A DNA stretch of 64,000 nt from UBA1431 sp002329665 (GCA_040772545.1 JAXGXY010000001.1:682001-746000); one strand, 5' to 3'; shown: positions 25,260-33,055, counted from the stretch's first letter. A program made the numbers and translations. The notes: generated by a model not told the origin, from the letters alone.

Positions 25260-26063
25260 ATGAAAACGTTTTATGAGCTCGACCCCGTTGCCGCCGCCAA
25301 AGTCCGGTATATCCTCTTCGACATAGACGGGACCATCACCACCGGAGGGAAGGTCACAGCCGCGGCGTACGATTCGCTCTGGCGGCTCCACGGCGCGGGG
25401 TACCGCCCGATACCGGTCACCGGCCGGCCCGCCGGCTGGTGCGACCTGATCGTCAGGCAGTGGCCTGTCGCCGCGGTCGTGGGGGAAAACGGGGCCTTCG
25501 TGTTCCATTTTTCCGGCGGCCGGCTGTGCCGCTATACGCATCCGAACGCCGCCCCCGAAGGGTTCCGCGAAAAGCTGGACGGCATATTGCGCGCCGCGAC
25601 GCAAAATGTGCCCGGGTGCCGCGCCGCGAAAGACCAGCCCTACAGGCTCTACGACCTGGCCATCGACTTCAACGAGGACCCGCCGCACCTCGGCCTCGAA
25701 GCCGCGGAGAAGATACAAGCGATATGCGCCGGGATGGGCGCGGAGGCCAAAATCAGCTCGATCCACGTCAACGCCTGGTTCGGAAAGTACGACAAGCTCT
25801 CCACGGCGCTCTCTTTCCTTCGCGAAACGGGTGAAACGCGCCCGAAGGAGCACGTCCTTTTTCTGGGCGATTCGCCCAATGACGAACCCATGTTCGAATA
25901 TTTCCCGATTAGCTGCGGCGTAGCCAACATAAGGCGCTTCGCCCCGAAGATGAAGCACCTTCCCGCCTACGTCGCCCCGCGCGAAGGCGCGGATGGATTT
26001 GCAGACGCAATCGCACATTTCCTTTCGGTATGCGGGCAAAGCGCGTCCTACGACGCGGAATGA
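25260..26063 (+). CDS. HAD-IIB family hydrolase
   Basis: A 267-residue haloacid-dehalogenase phosphatase. Motif I is FDIDGTITTG (nucleophile Asp), motif II PVTGRP, and motif IV GDSPNDEPMF. The ~100-residue cap between motifs II and III is of the IIB type (Cof, sucrose- or trehalose-phosphate phosphatase group). Substrate unknown; a sugar phosphate is the usual guess. A ribosome site (TGAAAGGATGGG) precedes the ATG. It is transcribed alone after the SASP terminator. Confidence 0.88.
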   Translation: MKTFYELDPVAAAKVRYILFDIDGTITTGGKVTAAAYDSLWRLHGAGYRPIPVTGRPAGWCDLIVRQWPVAAVVGENGAFVFHFSGGRLCRYTHPNAAPEGFREKLDGILRAATQNVPGCRAAKDQPYRLYDLAIDFNEDPPHLGLEAAEKIQAICAGMGAEAKISSIHVNAWFGKYDKLSTALSFLRETGETRPKEHVLFLGDSPNDEPMFEYFPISCGVANIRRFAPKMKHLPAYVAPREGADGFADAIAHFLSVCGQSASYDAE

Positions 26064-26235
26064 AAACCTCCGTATACATGCCGTCCGAATCGCCTTTTTG
26101 CCGGTCTAATGCGGGATTCGATGGATTTATTTGCGTTCACGGAACCGGCTTGGCGGTTAGCGAAAAAAGCGTTTGCTATAGGTTTGTGCTGTTGATAAAA
26201 AGAGTGACGGGATAATGGAAAAGGAGATAGGTAAA

Positions 26236-26442
26236 ATGAGGGTCTCAGGTTGTTTCAAGGGGCAAAGCGAGATCCTGCCCTACATCAGGAGATATGAGAT
26301 AGCCGCTGAGCAGGATGAGGTCGATAAAAGGTTCTGGGCGGGCGTACACAAGGAGATCATGCAAATCAGCAGCGCGCCGCCGGACATAAGGGAAAGGTCC
26401 AGGGAATGGCTGATAAACAACGGCTTTTCCACGGGCGCTTGA
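26236..26442 (+). CDS. Small conserved-looking protein of unknown function
   Basis: A 68-residue protein I do not recognise. Starting at ATG 26236 it has AAAGGAGA nine bases upstream; an in-frame ATG at 26215 has none. The sequence has helical character (EILPYIRRYEIAAEQDEVDKRFWAGVHKEIM) and a C-terminal REWLINNGF. It is followed by its own strong terminator, which supports a real monocistronic gene. Confidence 0.65.
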   Translation: MRVSGCFKGQSEILPYIRRYEIAAEQDEVDKRFWAGVHKEIMQISSAPPDIRERSREWLINNGFSTGA

Positions 26443-26464
26443 CGGATCCGAGCGACAATCGCGT

Positions 26465-26497
26465 ACCGGGCGGCCATCTCGCCGCCCGGTCCTGTTT
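26465..26497 (+). terminator. Rho-independent terminator
   Basis: A perfect 10-bp stem (ACCGGGCGGC / GCCGCCCGGT, loop CATCTC) followed by CCTGTTTTAT, directly after the 68-residue gene. Confidence 0.7.
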
Positions 26498-26609
26498 TAT
26501 ATATGGGCGTGTCCAGGCCGCTTAATAAAGGTGAAGGCCGTCCGGCGTGCGCGGGATACTTGCGGCATAATAGCGCAGACTATGACAAAAAGGATGCGGG
26601 GTAACGACA

Positions 26610-26771
26610 ATGGACGGCGTCGAAGAGAGGAACAAGCGCCTCAAGAAGAAGGAAGACAACCTGACGGACCAATCAGCCGAGGAGAAGGCCGGCCGGCCGG
26701 GCATCGTGACGGGCCTGCCCGAAAACGTCAGGGTGGTCTACAGCGAAGAACATATTAGAAAAGACGGCTGA
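26610..26771 (+). CDS. 53-residue small protein
   Basis: A short frame running MDGVEERNKRLKKKEDNL to VYSEEHIRKDG and a stop. It has a weak GCGGGG ribosome site and codon use like its neighbours (GC-rich third positions), while the overlapping longer frame from 26531 encodes an Arg-rich sequence that looks like a shadow. It is highly charged, with a Lys/Glu-rich first half and a GIVTGLPENVRVVY strand-like end. I do not know a function. Confidence 0.45.
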   Translation: MDGVEERNKRLKKKEDNLTDQSAEEKAGRPGIVTGLPENVRVVYSEEHIRKDG

Positions 26772-26790
26772 ACGCCGGGCGGGGGCGCCT

Positions 26791-26810
26791 CACCGGGCAT
26801 TCTCCCGGTG
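26791..26810. other. Hairpin between convergent genes
   Basis: A perfect 7-bp stem (CACCGGG / CCCGGTG) with a 6-base loop lies between the 53-residue gene and the RemA-like gene. There is no U-run on either side. Confidence 0.35.
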
Positions 26811-26874
26811 GATAGCCCCGCATGTTCTCTCTGCAAACGGGGAGGGGCACCGCGAGAAAAGCGATCGTTTGATA

Positions 26875-27255
26875 CTATACCGCTGGCTCGGACTCGATCT
26901 CGTGCTTCAATATCTCGTCGATCTTCTTCTCGATCTTGTCGATGTCGAAATCCGCTTCTTTTTTTATACTCTTGCGCAGCATAGGCCCGATCTGCAGGAT
27001 GTCGTCCCGGATGTCCTTGAGCAGGTTCAGGGCCGCGGCGGCTTCCATCTCCTCGCGCGGGACCGCGACCATGTTGGCCAGTATGGAGTTATCGGTCCTG
27101 GAGGCGACGAGGGGCGTCTTGATATCTTCGATGTACACGAGCGTGCGCCTGCCGGGGCCGCGGTCGTCCTCGATCGGCTCGAGATACACGATCTTGTCGG
27201 AACGCGCGAACTTGCCGTATCCCAAGGGCACCATGATATTTTCCCTGACTTCCAT
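26875..27255 (-). CDS. RemA-like (DUF370-related) protein with helical tail
   Basis: About 126 residues from the ATG at 27255, which has a GGTGAT site; the frame is open 33 codons further. The N-terminal ~70 residues resemble RemA/DUF370: IMVPLGYGKFARSDKIVYLEPI, then GPGRRTLVYIEDIKTPLVASRTDNSILANM, matching the RemA order 'GfGN.v..nrvvaIv.p...GRRtrsvi.td.g..vlS...petl..R'. RemA is a DNA-binding regulator of matrix and osmoprotection genes in Bacillus. Here a ~55-residue Glu/Lys-rich helix (EMEAAAALNLLKDIRDDI to the end) is added at the C-terminus, which RemA lacks. The link is by eye and moderate. Confidence 0.6.
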   Translation of the reverse strand: MEVRENIMVPLGYGKFARSDKIVYLEPIEDDRGPGRRTLVYIEDIKTPLVASRTDNSILANMVAVPREEMEAAAALNLLKDIRDDILQIGPMLRKSIKKEADFDIDKIEKKIDEILKHEIESEPAV

Positions 27256-27509
27256 TCTGATCACCAGGTATAGACTTTCCAACGGCGGTTGAATTATTCG
27301 ACGGCGGCTTTCAAGCGCCCGGCTGTTCCTGCCCGACACGACCGGGGCAGGCACGCCAATACGGCAAAAAGTAATGCGACGGGCGGCCGGGAAAGCCTAT
27401 TTGAGATTCAAAGTAGAATAGGCGGCATCTTGGCGTATGCGGTATTGACATATCCTGGGAGCAAATGATAAGTTTAGCACGTAAAATCTTAAAAAGGAGG
27501 ATAATACCT

Positions 27510-27905
27510 ATGGACGCACCGGGTAGAGGAATACTCAAAATCACCAGCATCCTGTTCATCATCTTCGGCGCGATTGCTACGCTGTTTTCCCTGCTGGCGA
27601 TCTTCGGCTCATCGCTGGTGACCGCCGTGGGCGGGGTGGTCGGAGTTTTGGGCGGCACGCTGTTGATCGGCAGCATACTCATGATCGTCGTGAGCGTACT
27701 CGAACTCATCGTCGGCATCATGGGATACAAAAAGAGCGATGACCCGTCGCAGGCCAATTTCTTCATCGTTATAGGCATCGTACTTTGCATACTCGCGCTT
27801 GTCAGCATGATATTGTTTTTCCAGGTAACAGGACTCATTGGATTCGTTCTGCCGATACTTTACATCGTTGGCGGTTACATGAACAAAGGCGCAACCGCAA
27901 GGTAA
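27510..27905 (+). CDS. Small four-helix membrane protein
   Basis: A 131-residue hydrophobic protein with four predicted membrane segments: residues ~10-30, ~38-58 (glycine-rich VGGVVGVLGG), ~58-72 and ~85-125 in two parts. A short loop GYKKSDDPSQAN follows the middle pair. It resembles DUF4064/'TIGR' small membrane proteins of Firmicutes, but I cannot name it. The start ATG 27510 has a perfect AAAAAGGAGG site. It ends in a strong terminator, so it is monocistronic. Confidence 0.7.
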   Translation: MDAPGRGILKITSILFIIFGAIATLFSLLAIFGSSLVTAVGGVVGVLGGTLLIGSILMIVVSVLELIVGIMGYKKSDDPSQANFFIVIGIVLCILALVSMILFFQVTGLIGFVLPILYIVGGYMNKGATAR

Positions 27906-27937
27906 ACACGGGAAACCAGTGGATGTGAAAAAACCGC

Positions 27938-27969
27938 AAAAGGGCAGGCGCTATGGCGTCTGCCCTTTT
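27938..27969 (+). terminator. Rho-independent terminator
   Basis: A 14-bp stem AAAAGGGCAGGCGC / GCGTCTGCCCTTTT, with one G-T pair, loop TATG and a T-rich 3' arm, after the membrane-protein gene. Confidence 0.75.
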
Positions 27970-28022
27970 GCTGCTGGAAACCGGCGCGTTTTTGCCGGCT
28001 ACCCTGAGCATCAGCAACAAAG

Positions 28023-28047
28023 AAAAATGACCTCCCGTAAGGAGACC
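28023..28047 (-). terminator. Terminator of the cold-shock gene
   Basis: On the minus strand, a 7-bp stem GGTCTCC / GGAGGTC with two G-U pairs and a five-base loop is followed by ATTTTTC, just past the csp stop codon. Confidence 0.55.
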
Positions 28048-28060
28048 ATTCAAGAAAAGA

Positions 28061-28273
28061 CTACGCCTCGTTGACGTTCACAGCCCTTAGCCGGGAACTG
28101 TTCTTCGGGTCCGGTTCGGTATCAAAGGTTACTTTCTGGCCTTCCGAGAGAGATCTTAAACCTGGCGCATTGATTGCCGTGAAATGCACGAACACATCCC
28201 CGCTGCCATCGTCATTTGCAATGAATCCGAATCCTTTGTCGATGTTAAACCACTTTACAGTACCTGTATTCAT
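28061..28273 (-). CDS. cspA: Cold-shock protein
   Basis: A 70-residue CSD protein with the RNP1 motif KGFGFI and RNP2 motif DVFVHFTAI. It binds single-stranded RNA/DNA and acts as an RNA chaperone. A strong AGGAGGT site precedes the ATG. The ~110-base AT-rich region before it (28274-28385) is long for a leader and could hold the temperature-sensing 5' UTR typical of csp genes; I see no clear fold. Confidence 0.95.
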   Translation of the reverse strand: MNTGTVKWFNIDKGFGFIANDDGSGDVFVHFTAINAPGLRSLSEGQKVTFDTEPDPKNSSRLRAVNVNEA

Positions 28274-28474
28274 CCGAGGTACCTCCTAAAAATTACTGTA
28301 TCCCGTACAAATAAAAATGCATATTTCCGTAAACCATCAAATGAAGAATGACTTACAAAAATATGCGAATCAATCAGTACATTGAGAATACACAGACAAT
28401 ATACCATACGGCTTCAGGAAATGTCAAGCCGTAACGTCCGGGAAACGGGCGTTTTCTTTGAGTTTGAAATTAAG

Positions 28475-28521
28475 GGGCGGACGGTGATCTCCAATCAAAG
28501 GGCGGACGGTGATCTCCAATC
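28475..28521 (+). repeat. Tandem 22-bp direct repeat
   Basis: Two identical 22-base units (GGGCGGACGGTGATCTCCAA plus TC) lie at 28475-28496 and 28500-28521, separated by AAA, 60 bases before the CotF-like gene. The 306-base gap from the csp start to the CotF start otherwise holds only AT-rich leader-like sequence. Confidence 0.85.
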
Positions 28522-28580
28522 CCGAAAAATATGCATAATCCTGTTGTCATTGCAAAAGCTATCGAATGGAGGTGAACGAA

Positions 28581-29084
28581 ATGATACAGCTCAGCCAGAA
28601 AGAAAGATTCCTTTTGGAAGACCTGAAGAACCAGGAAGAGATTTGCGTGGCAAAATACAAATACTATTCCGAACAAACGCAGGACACCCAGCTGAAGCAG
28701 CTTCTGTCGTCGATTTCCACAGAGGAGCAGCATCATTATGACATGGTGAACCAAATGCTTCAGGGGCAGGAGCCCAATATGAGCCACCCGCAGCAACCGC
28801 AGCAGAGCCAGCAGCAGCAAAGCCAGCAGCAACAAGGCCAGCAGCAACAGGGCCAGCAACAGCAGGCGGGCACGTTTGCTCAGGGCAGCGCGAACGACAA
28901 GATCCGTTGCAACGATTTGTTGTCGACGGAAAAATACGTCTCAGGAGCATATGACACGACCATATTCGAGGCGGTCAATCCGACGGTGAGGCAAGCGCTG
29001 CAGCATATCCAAAAAGACGAACAACAGCATGGCGAGAAGGTTTTCCAATACATGCAATCCCACGGCATGTACCAGGTGCATTAA
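28581..29084 (+). CDS. CotF-like spore coat protein with Gln-rich linker
   Basis: A 167-residue protein in two helical halves joined by a glutamine-rich linker. The N-terminal half (LSQKERFLLEDLKNQEEICVAKYKYY) and the C-terminal half (NDLLSTEKYVSGAYDTTIFEA, then LQHIQKDEQQHGEKVFQYM) both fit the ferritin-like CotF coat family, with E-x2-H/Q patterns. The linker (~residues 73-103) is almost entirely Gln, Ser and Gly and is encoded by CAG/CAA runs, so its length may vary. A strong GGAGGTGA site sets the start at ATG 28581. Expression in the mother cell during sporulation is expected. Confidence 0.85.
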   Translation: MIQLSQKERFLLEDLKNQEEICVAKYKYYSEQTQDTQLKQLLSSISTEEQHHYDMVNQMLQGQEPNMSHPQQPQQSQQQQSQQQQGQQQQGQQQQAGTFAQGSANDKIRCNDLLSTEKYVSGAYDTTIFEAVNPTVRQALQHIQKDEQQHGEKVFQYMQSHGMYQVH

Positions 29085-29125
29085 CGCGTGAACAGGTATA
29101 TTGCCAACCGACTGCGCTAAGAGAT

Positions 29126-29196
29126 GAACTCCGAGAATTCTTTGTTTTCGGAGTTCTAGGCCGTCGACAAACCCTTCGGGATTTGTCGACGGTTTT
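29126..29196 (+). terminator. Two consecutive terminator hairpins after the coat gene
   Basis: The first stem is GAACTCCGA / TCGGAGTTC (29126-29156). The second, CCGTCGACAAA / TTTGTCGACGG (29161-29192), is perfect and followed by TTTT. The rest of the 29085-29406 gap is AT-rich with only a weak, decayed copy of the first hairpin near 29310-29340 and no gene. Confidence 0.75.
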
Positions 29197-29406
29197 CTGT
29201 GTGGTTAAAATGACTTTTTTCCCGCCAATATGACGCACATGTCGTCAGATTGGGTTGAAAATGGGGGATTGCATCCCCACACCCCCTGCTAGCAGGCTTT
29301 TTTTACAGTCTGGTACTCCAGAAATCTTGTTTTCGAAGTTCTTTATAGGACAAGGGCGTATTGGACTACGCTATTTCGTCTTTTGCTTCCCAACGGGCAA
29401 TCCTTC

Positions 29407-30234
29407 CTAAATATGCAATACGTCTCCCGTAAACTGAATGAAGCAATGTTCCTTCAAGCAACGCTTCATCTCGCAGATCGCCGTTATGCCCGTGCAATGC
29501 AGGGGAACGATTTTTTGAATCTTCATAGCCGCCATATGGCCGATCGTCATTTCAATCCGCGAAGGGGCCGCCGTTCCCAGATGCATGCCGGCGACAAGGG
29601 CGTGGATGCTTCGACCGGGAAAGCATTTCATCACGTGTTTTAAGCAATTGATTACACCGGGATGACTGCATCCCAAAAAGACGTCGAGGCCTTCGTCCGT
29701 TTCTACCACCAGCATCTGTTCGTCAGAGAACACGTCGGGAACAATACCTTCCGGCTTGTCGATGAAAAAGCCCTTCGGCGCATCTTCAAACTCCGTCGTG
29801 CGGGGTATTTCGGCTAAAATATGCACGCCGGGGAAGGGATTGAGCGCTTTCCGGTTATTGACAAGGCTTTTTTCGATGCCGGGATGCCCGGCGAGGGTCC
29901 AGGGGACCCCGATGTCCACATATTCCTTATCATGACGATTCGGCTTATAACGCTTGCGGAATGCCTGACGATGTGCGAATATCGGGGGATATTCTCCTGT
30001 TGCGGGAAAATGAACCAGCCCGCCGCAATGGTCATAGTGGCCGTGGCTGAGCACGATGCAATCCGCGCAATATAAATCGATCCCCATGGCGGCGGCGTTA
30101 CGGAGATAAACGGACGACTGCCCGGTATCGAACAATATTTTGATCCCGTCATGCTCTATGAAAAGAGACAGCCCGTGCTCGGCCTTAAGCCCTCTCTTCG
30201 TTACGATATCGTTTGTCAGGATCGAAACCTTCAT
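29407..30234 (-). CDS. MBL-fold metallo-hydrolase (DHPS-like group)
   Basis: A 275-residue metallo-beta-lactamase-fold protein. The metal motif is LSHGHYDHCGG (HxHxDH), with a further His in LGCSHPGVINC and the C-terminal PLHCTGI. It resembles the group related to 7,8-dihydropterin-6-yl-methyl-4-(beta-D-ribofuranosyl)aminobenzene-5'-phosphate synthase, often found beside NifX/MinD-ferredoxin clusters like the one next door. The substrate is unknown. A perfect GAAC-N4-GTTC palindrome lies 20 bases before its start, so SOS control is possible. Confidence 0.85.
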   Translation of the reverse strand: MKVSILTNDIVTKRGLKAEHGLSLFIEHDGIKILFDTGQSSVYLRNAAAMGIDLYCADCIVLSHGHYDHCGGLVHFPATGEYPPIFAHRQAFRKRYKPNRHDKEYVDIGVPWTLAGHPGIEKSLVNNRKALNPFPGVHILAEIPRTTEFEDAPKGFFIDKPEGIVPDVFSDEQMLVVETDEGLDVFLGCSHPGVINCLKHVMKCFPGRSIHALVAGMHLGTAAPSRIEMTIGHMAAMKIQKIVPLHCTGITAICEMKRCLKEHCFIQFTGDVLHI

Positions 30235-30253
30235 ACTTTATCAACGCCTGTTA

Positions 30254-30267
30254 TGAACATATGTTCG
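30254..30267. promoter_or_regulatory. LexA-like SOS box
   Basis: TGAACATATGTTCG is a perfect GAAC-ATAT-GTTC palindrome, matching the Bacillus/Clostridium SOS-box form CGAAC-N4-GTTCG at all but the first base. It lies upstream of the MBL hydrolase on the minus strand. Confidence 0.6.
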
Positions 30268-30510
30268 CAAACAAATTAATTGCATGGTAACACCGAAACG
30301 GTCGTGTGTCAAATTTTGAAATGCTTTGCGGCGAATATAGTTTTTCAGAACGCTCCCCCGTGAAGCCGCCGAAAGGTCATTTCGCTTATTTTTGTCCCGT
30401 ATTTGCGTAAGCTTTCCTCACGCGCTTGCAGTTCAGGATACGGCGGTTGCTGTCTGTTTCAAACTGCAAAAACCCGCGCCGAAAAAACGCGGGGATTAAA
30501 AAAACGGAAA

Positions 30511-30552
30511 TTGACATATGCCCATAATGCGGTTATGATGATTATGGGCATA
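30511..30552 (+). promoter_or_regulatory. Promoter overlapped by a perfect 12-bp inverted repeat
   Basis: TTGACA (30511-30516), 17 bases, TATGAT (30534-30539) is a near-consensus promoter. The spacer's first half and the region just past the -10 carry the arms TATGCCCATAAT (30517-30528) and ATTATGGGCATA (30541-30552), a perfect inverted repeat with a 12-base gap. A dimeric repressor bound here would block the promoter. It drives the NifX/MinD operon starting 50 bases downstream. The rest of the 30235-30601 gap shows nothing else I can support except the SOS box. Confidence 0.75.
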
Positions 30553-30601
30553 AGCTAACAATAACCCGGTCAAGCTACTATATGAAAGGGGATCGAAACC
30601 T

Positions 30602-30973
30602 ATGAAAATCGCAGTATCCGCAACGGGGAACACGATGGAAAGCCGGATGGACCAGAGGTTTGGAAGGGCGGCGAGCTTCATCGTCGTGGAGACCGAAACG
30701 ATGGATTTTAAAGCCGTCGACAACGCGGCCGCGGCGTCATCGGGCGGCGCCGGCATCTCCGCTGCCCAGATGGTCGCGGACACGGGCGCGGAGGCGGTTG
30801 TTACCGGCAATGTCGGGCCCAACGCCATGAACGTGCTCAAAGCGGCGAATATCGCAATATACAGAGGGAGCGCCGCAACCGTCAAGGAAAACGTGGAACT
30901 GTTCAAGCAGGGAGCGCTCGATAAAATCAGCATGAGCGGCCCATCGCATGCCGGTATGGGAGGAAAGGCATGA
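30602..30973 (+). CDS. NifX/NifB-domain (dinitrogenase iron-molybdenum cofactor) protein, first copy
   Basis: A 123-residue protein of the Fe-Mo-cofactor-binding-like family: KIAVSATGNTMESRMDQRFGRAASFIVVE, then GGAGISAAQMVADTGAEAVVTGNVGPNA. Outside nitrogen fixers these small proteins are linked to MinD-ferredoxin ATPases and are thought to carry or sense iron-sulfur clusters; no nif genes are visible here. It lacks Cys in the family core, so cluster binding is not assured. First gene of the operon, with AAAGGGG upstream and ATGA overlap to the next gene. Confidence 0.85.
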   Translation: MKIAVSATGNTMESRMDQRFGRAASFIVVETETMDFKAVDNAAAASSGGAGISAAQMVADTGAEAVVTGNVGPNAMNVLKAANIAIYRGSAATVKENVELFKQGALDKISMSGPSHAGMGGKA

Positions 30974-31797
30974 AGCTCGCTGTGCTGAGCGGAAAGGGAG
31001 GTACCGGTAAAACGACGGTGGCCGCGAGCCTCGCCGTCACGATCGGTAATGTCCAGTACGTCGACTGCGACGTGGAAGAGCCCAACGGCGCGCTGTTTTT
31101 GAACCCGGACATTAAGCATGTGACGCCCGTTAGCGTCCCCGTGCCCGTGGTCGATGAACAAAAATGCATCGGCTGCGGCGCATGCGCCAAAGCGTGCCGT
31201 TTCAACGCGATGGCGGTTGTCAAGGGCCGGGTGCTCATATTTCCCGAAGTCTGCCACCACTGCGGCGCGTGCGTGATCGCCTGCCCGCAAAAAGCAATTT
31301 CCGAAATCGAAAGAGAGATCGGGGTCGTGGAAGCGGACGGGGAGGGCTTTTTCCTGCAGGGCAGGCTCAACATCGGAGAGCCGATCACAATACCGATCAT
31401 ACAGCAGTTGAAGCGGTCGGTGAGAAACGATATTCCGGCGATACTGGATTGTTCTCCCGGCGCTTCGTGCACGGTGGTGCAGACCATCGACGGCTGTGAC
31501 TACTGCATATTGGTGACGGAGCCTACGCCCTTTGGCCTTCACGATCTGAAGATCGCGGTCTCGCTGGTTAGAAAAATGGGTATCCCTTTCGGCGTCGTGA
31601 TCAACAAGGCCATGCGAGAGGTTCGAAGCATACCGTCGTACTGCAGAAAAGAGGGCATCGACGTGTTGATGGAACTCCCGTATATGCGCGAGATAGCCGA
31701 AAATTATTCCAAAGGCGTGCTCCCGGTATGTGACGGAGGATTTAGAGACGAATTCGTCCGGCTGTACGACAGGGTCAGGGGAGGTTTGGCGTCATGA
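30970..31797 (+). CDS. MinD-superfamily P-loop ATPase with inserted ferredoxin domain, first copy
   Basis: A 275-residue ATPase of the Mrp/MinD type. The deviant Walker A is LSGKGGTGKTT; residues ~60-105 hold a two-cluster ferredoxin insert (CIGCGACAKACRF and CHHCGACVIACPQ). The C-terminal part has the switch II region LDCSPGASCTVVQ and the base-binding NKAMREV. Proteins of this design occur in tandem in anaerobes and are presumed to move or assemble Fe-S clusters in an ATP-dependent manner. It overlaps both neighbours by ATGA. Confidence 0.9.
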   Translation: MKLAVLSGKGGTGKTTVAASLAVTIGNVQYVDCDVEEPNGALFLNPDIKHVTPVSVPVPVVDEQKCIGCGACAKACRFNAMAVVKGRVLIFPEVCHHCGACVIACPQKAISEIEREIGVVEADGEGFFLQGRLNIGEPITIPIIQQLKRSVRNDIPAILDCSPGASCTVVQTIDGCDYCILVTEPTPFGLHDLKIAVSLVRKMGIPFGVVINKAMREVRSIPSYCRKEGIDVLMELPYMREIAENYSKGVLPVCDGGFRDEFVRLYDRVRGGLAS

Positions 31798-32660
31798 AGC
31801 AGATCGTGTTCATCAGCGGAAAGGGCGGAACGGGGAAAAGCACGATCGTAGCTTCGTTAAGCCTGCTCGTGCGCGACAAGATCATGGCGGACTGCGACGT
31901 CGACGCGCCCAACCTGCATCTGTTGCTCAAAGGCAAACGGCTGCAACAGGACGATTATTTCGGCGCGGAAGAGGCGCTCATCGATCCGGCGAAATGCATA
32001 TCCTGCGGCCTTTGCAGGCGGGTATGCCGGTTCGGCGCCATATCGGAGTCCATCGAAATACTGCCGATGAAGTGCGAGGGATGCGGGGCGTGCGAGTTGG
32101 CCTGTCCCACGGGCGCGATCTCGCTCAGGGAAGTGAAGACCGGCGAAACCTACGTGGACAGCACCGTGCGCGGCACTTTCTCCCACGCGCTGCTCGATAT
32201 CGGCGCGGAGGGCTCGGGGAAGCTGGTGACCGAGGTCAAGGAAAACCTTTACGGCTGTATAGACGGCGAAAAATGGGCGATCGTGGACGGGTCGCCCGGG
32301 ATCGGATGCTCCGTCATCGCTTCCATCACGGGCGCGGACGCGGCCGTCGCGGTGTGCGAACCTACAAAATCCGGGGAAAGCGACCTTGAAAGGGTGCTGG
32401 ACGTCGCGCGGCATTTCGGGATCCCGGCCTACGTATGCATCAACAAATATGACCTGAACACAGGCATTACGGCCCGCATCGAATCGAATTGCGAAAAGAA
32501 CGGCTTCCCTGTGATCGGCAGGATCCCGTTCGAACCCCGGATCGTTAAAGCGCTTCAATCGTTTCAGACGCCTGTTGAAGCGAGGATAGAGAATGTGGCC
32601 CGCGAGATCGAACGGCTATGGGCCAGGCTGGAAGCGGAGCTTTCGCCAGCGAATCGATGA
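31794..32660 (+). CDS. MinD-superfamily P-loop ATPase with inserted ferredoxin domain, second copy
   Basis: A 288-residue paralogue of the preceding gene: deviant Walker A ISGKGGTGKST, ferredoxin insert with CISCGLCRRVCRF and CEGCGACELACPT, then VDGSPGIGCSVIASITGAD and NKYDLNTGI. The two ATPases probably form a heterodimer, as MinD-type ATPases dimerise over ATP; this is inference from tandem, overlapping genes. The ribosome site GGGGAGG lies in the end of the first copy. Followed by a second NifX-type gene after 11 bases. Confidence 0.9.
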   Translation: MKQIVFISGKGGTGKSTIVASLSLLVRDKIMADCDVDAPNLHLLLKGKRLQQDDYFGAEEALIDPAKCISCGLCRRVCRFGAISESIEILPMKCEGCGACELACPTGAISLREVKTGETYVDSTVRGTFSHALLDIGAEGSGKLVTEVKENLYGCIDGEKWAIVDGSPGIGCSVIASITGADAAVAVCEPTKSGESDLERVLDVARHFGIPAYVCINKYDLNTGITARIESNCEKNGFPVIGRIPFEPRIVKALQSFQTPVEARIENVAREIERLWARLEAELSPANR

Positions 32661-32671
32661 GGAGGATCAGA

Positions 32672-33055
32672 ATGCTTATTGCAATTGCGACCGACGGCGG
32701 GCATGTGTCCGCGCACTTTGGCAGATGTTACGCTTATACGATGGTGGATATCGAAAACGGACGCGTCGTGAAACGGGAACGGCTGACCAATCCCGGCCAC
32801 GCGCCGGGCGCGATACCGGAGTTCCTGCATGAAAAAGGAGCGGAAACGATCGTTTGCGGCGGTATCGGCACGAGGGCAAAGGAACTGTTCGGACAGTACG
32901 GCATAGAGATCGTGGCAGGGATCGACGATACGGTCGAAAACGTGATCGACAGCCTTGTGCAGGGGAAGCTGGCCGGAGGGGAAAGCCTGTGCAGGCCGGG
33001 CGCGGGACGCGGATACGGCATCGGGAAAACAGAATGCGACCATGCCCATGAATAA
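32672..33055 (+). CDS. NifX/NifB-domain protein, second copy
   Basis: A 127-residue member of the same family as the gene at 30602: IAIATDGGHVSAHFGRCYAYTMVDIE, then AIPEFLHEKGAETIVCGGIGTRAKELF. Unlike the first copy it contains Cys in the core (FGRC and VCGGIG), plus a C-terminal CDHAHE tail with Cys and two His, which could bind metal. The start ATG 32672 follows GGAGGATCA. The operon thus has one NifX gene on each side of the ATPase pair. Confidence 0.87.
   Translation: MLIAIATDGGHVSAHFGRCYAYTMVDIENGRVVKRERLTNPGHAPGAIPEFLHEKGAETIVCGGIGTRAKELFGQYGIEIVAGIDDTVENVIDSLVQGKLAGGESLCRPGAGRGYGIGKTECDHAHE

Noticed and set aside
28475..28521. CRISPR array
   Set aside because: Only two units with a 3-base spacer; no array-like repeat-spacer structure was seen anywhere in the window and no cas genes.
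28782..28866. CAG/CAA run in the CotF-like gene as a microsatellite element
   Set aside because: It is an in-frame Gln-rich linker; repeat units are irregular and the frame is intact, so no separate element is called.
30602..33055. Nitrogen fixation gene cluster
   Set aside because: The NifX-type domains are not accompanied by nifHDK, nifE, nifN or nifB; the MinD-ferredoxin context points to a non-nitrogenase role.
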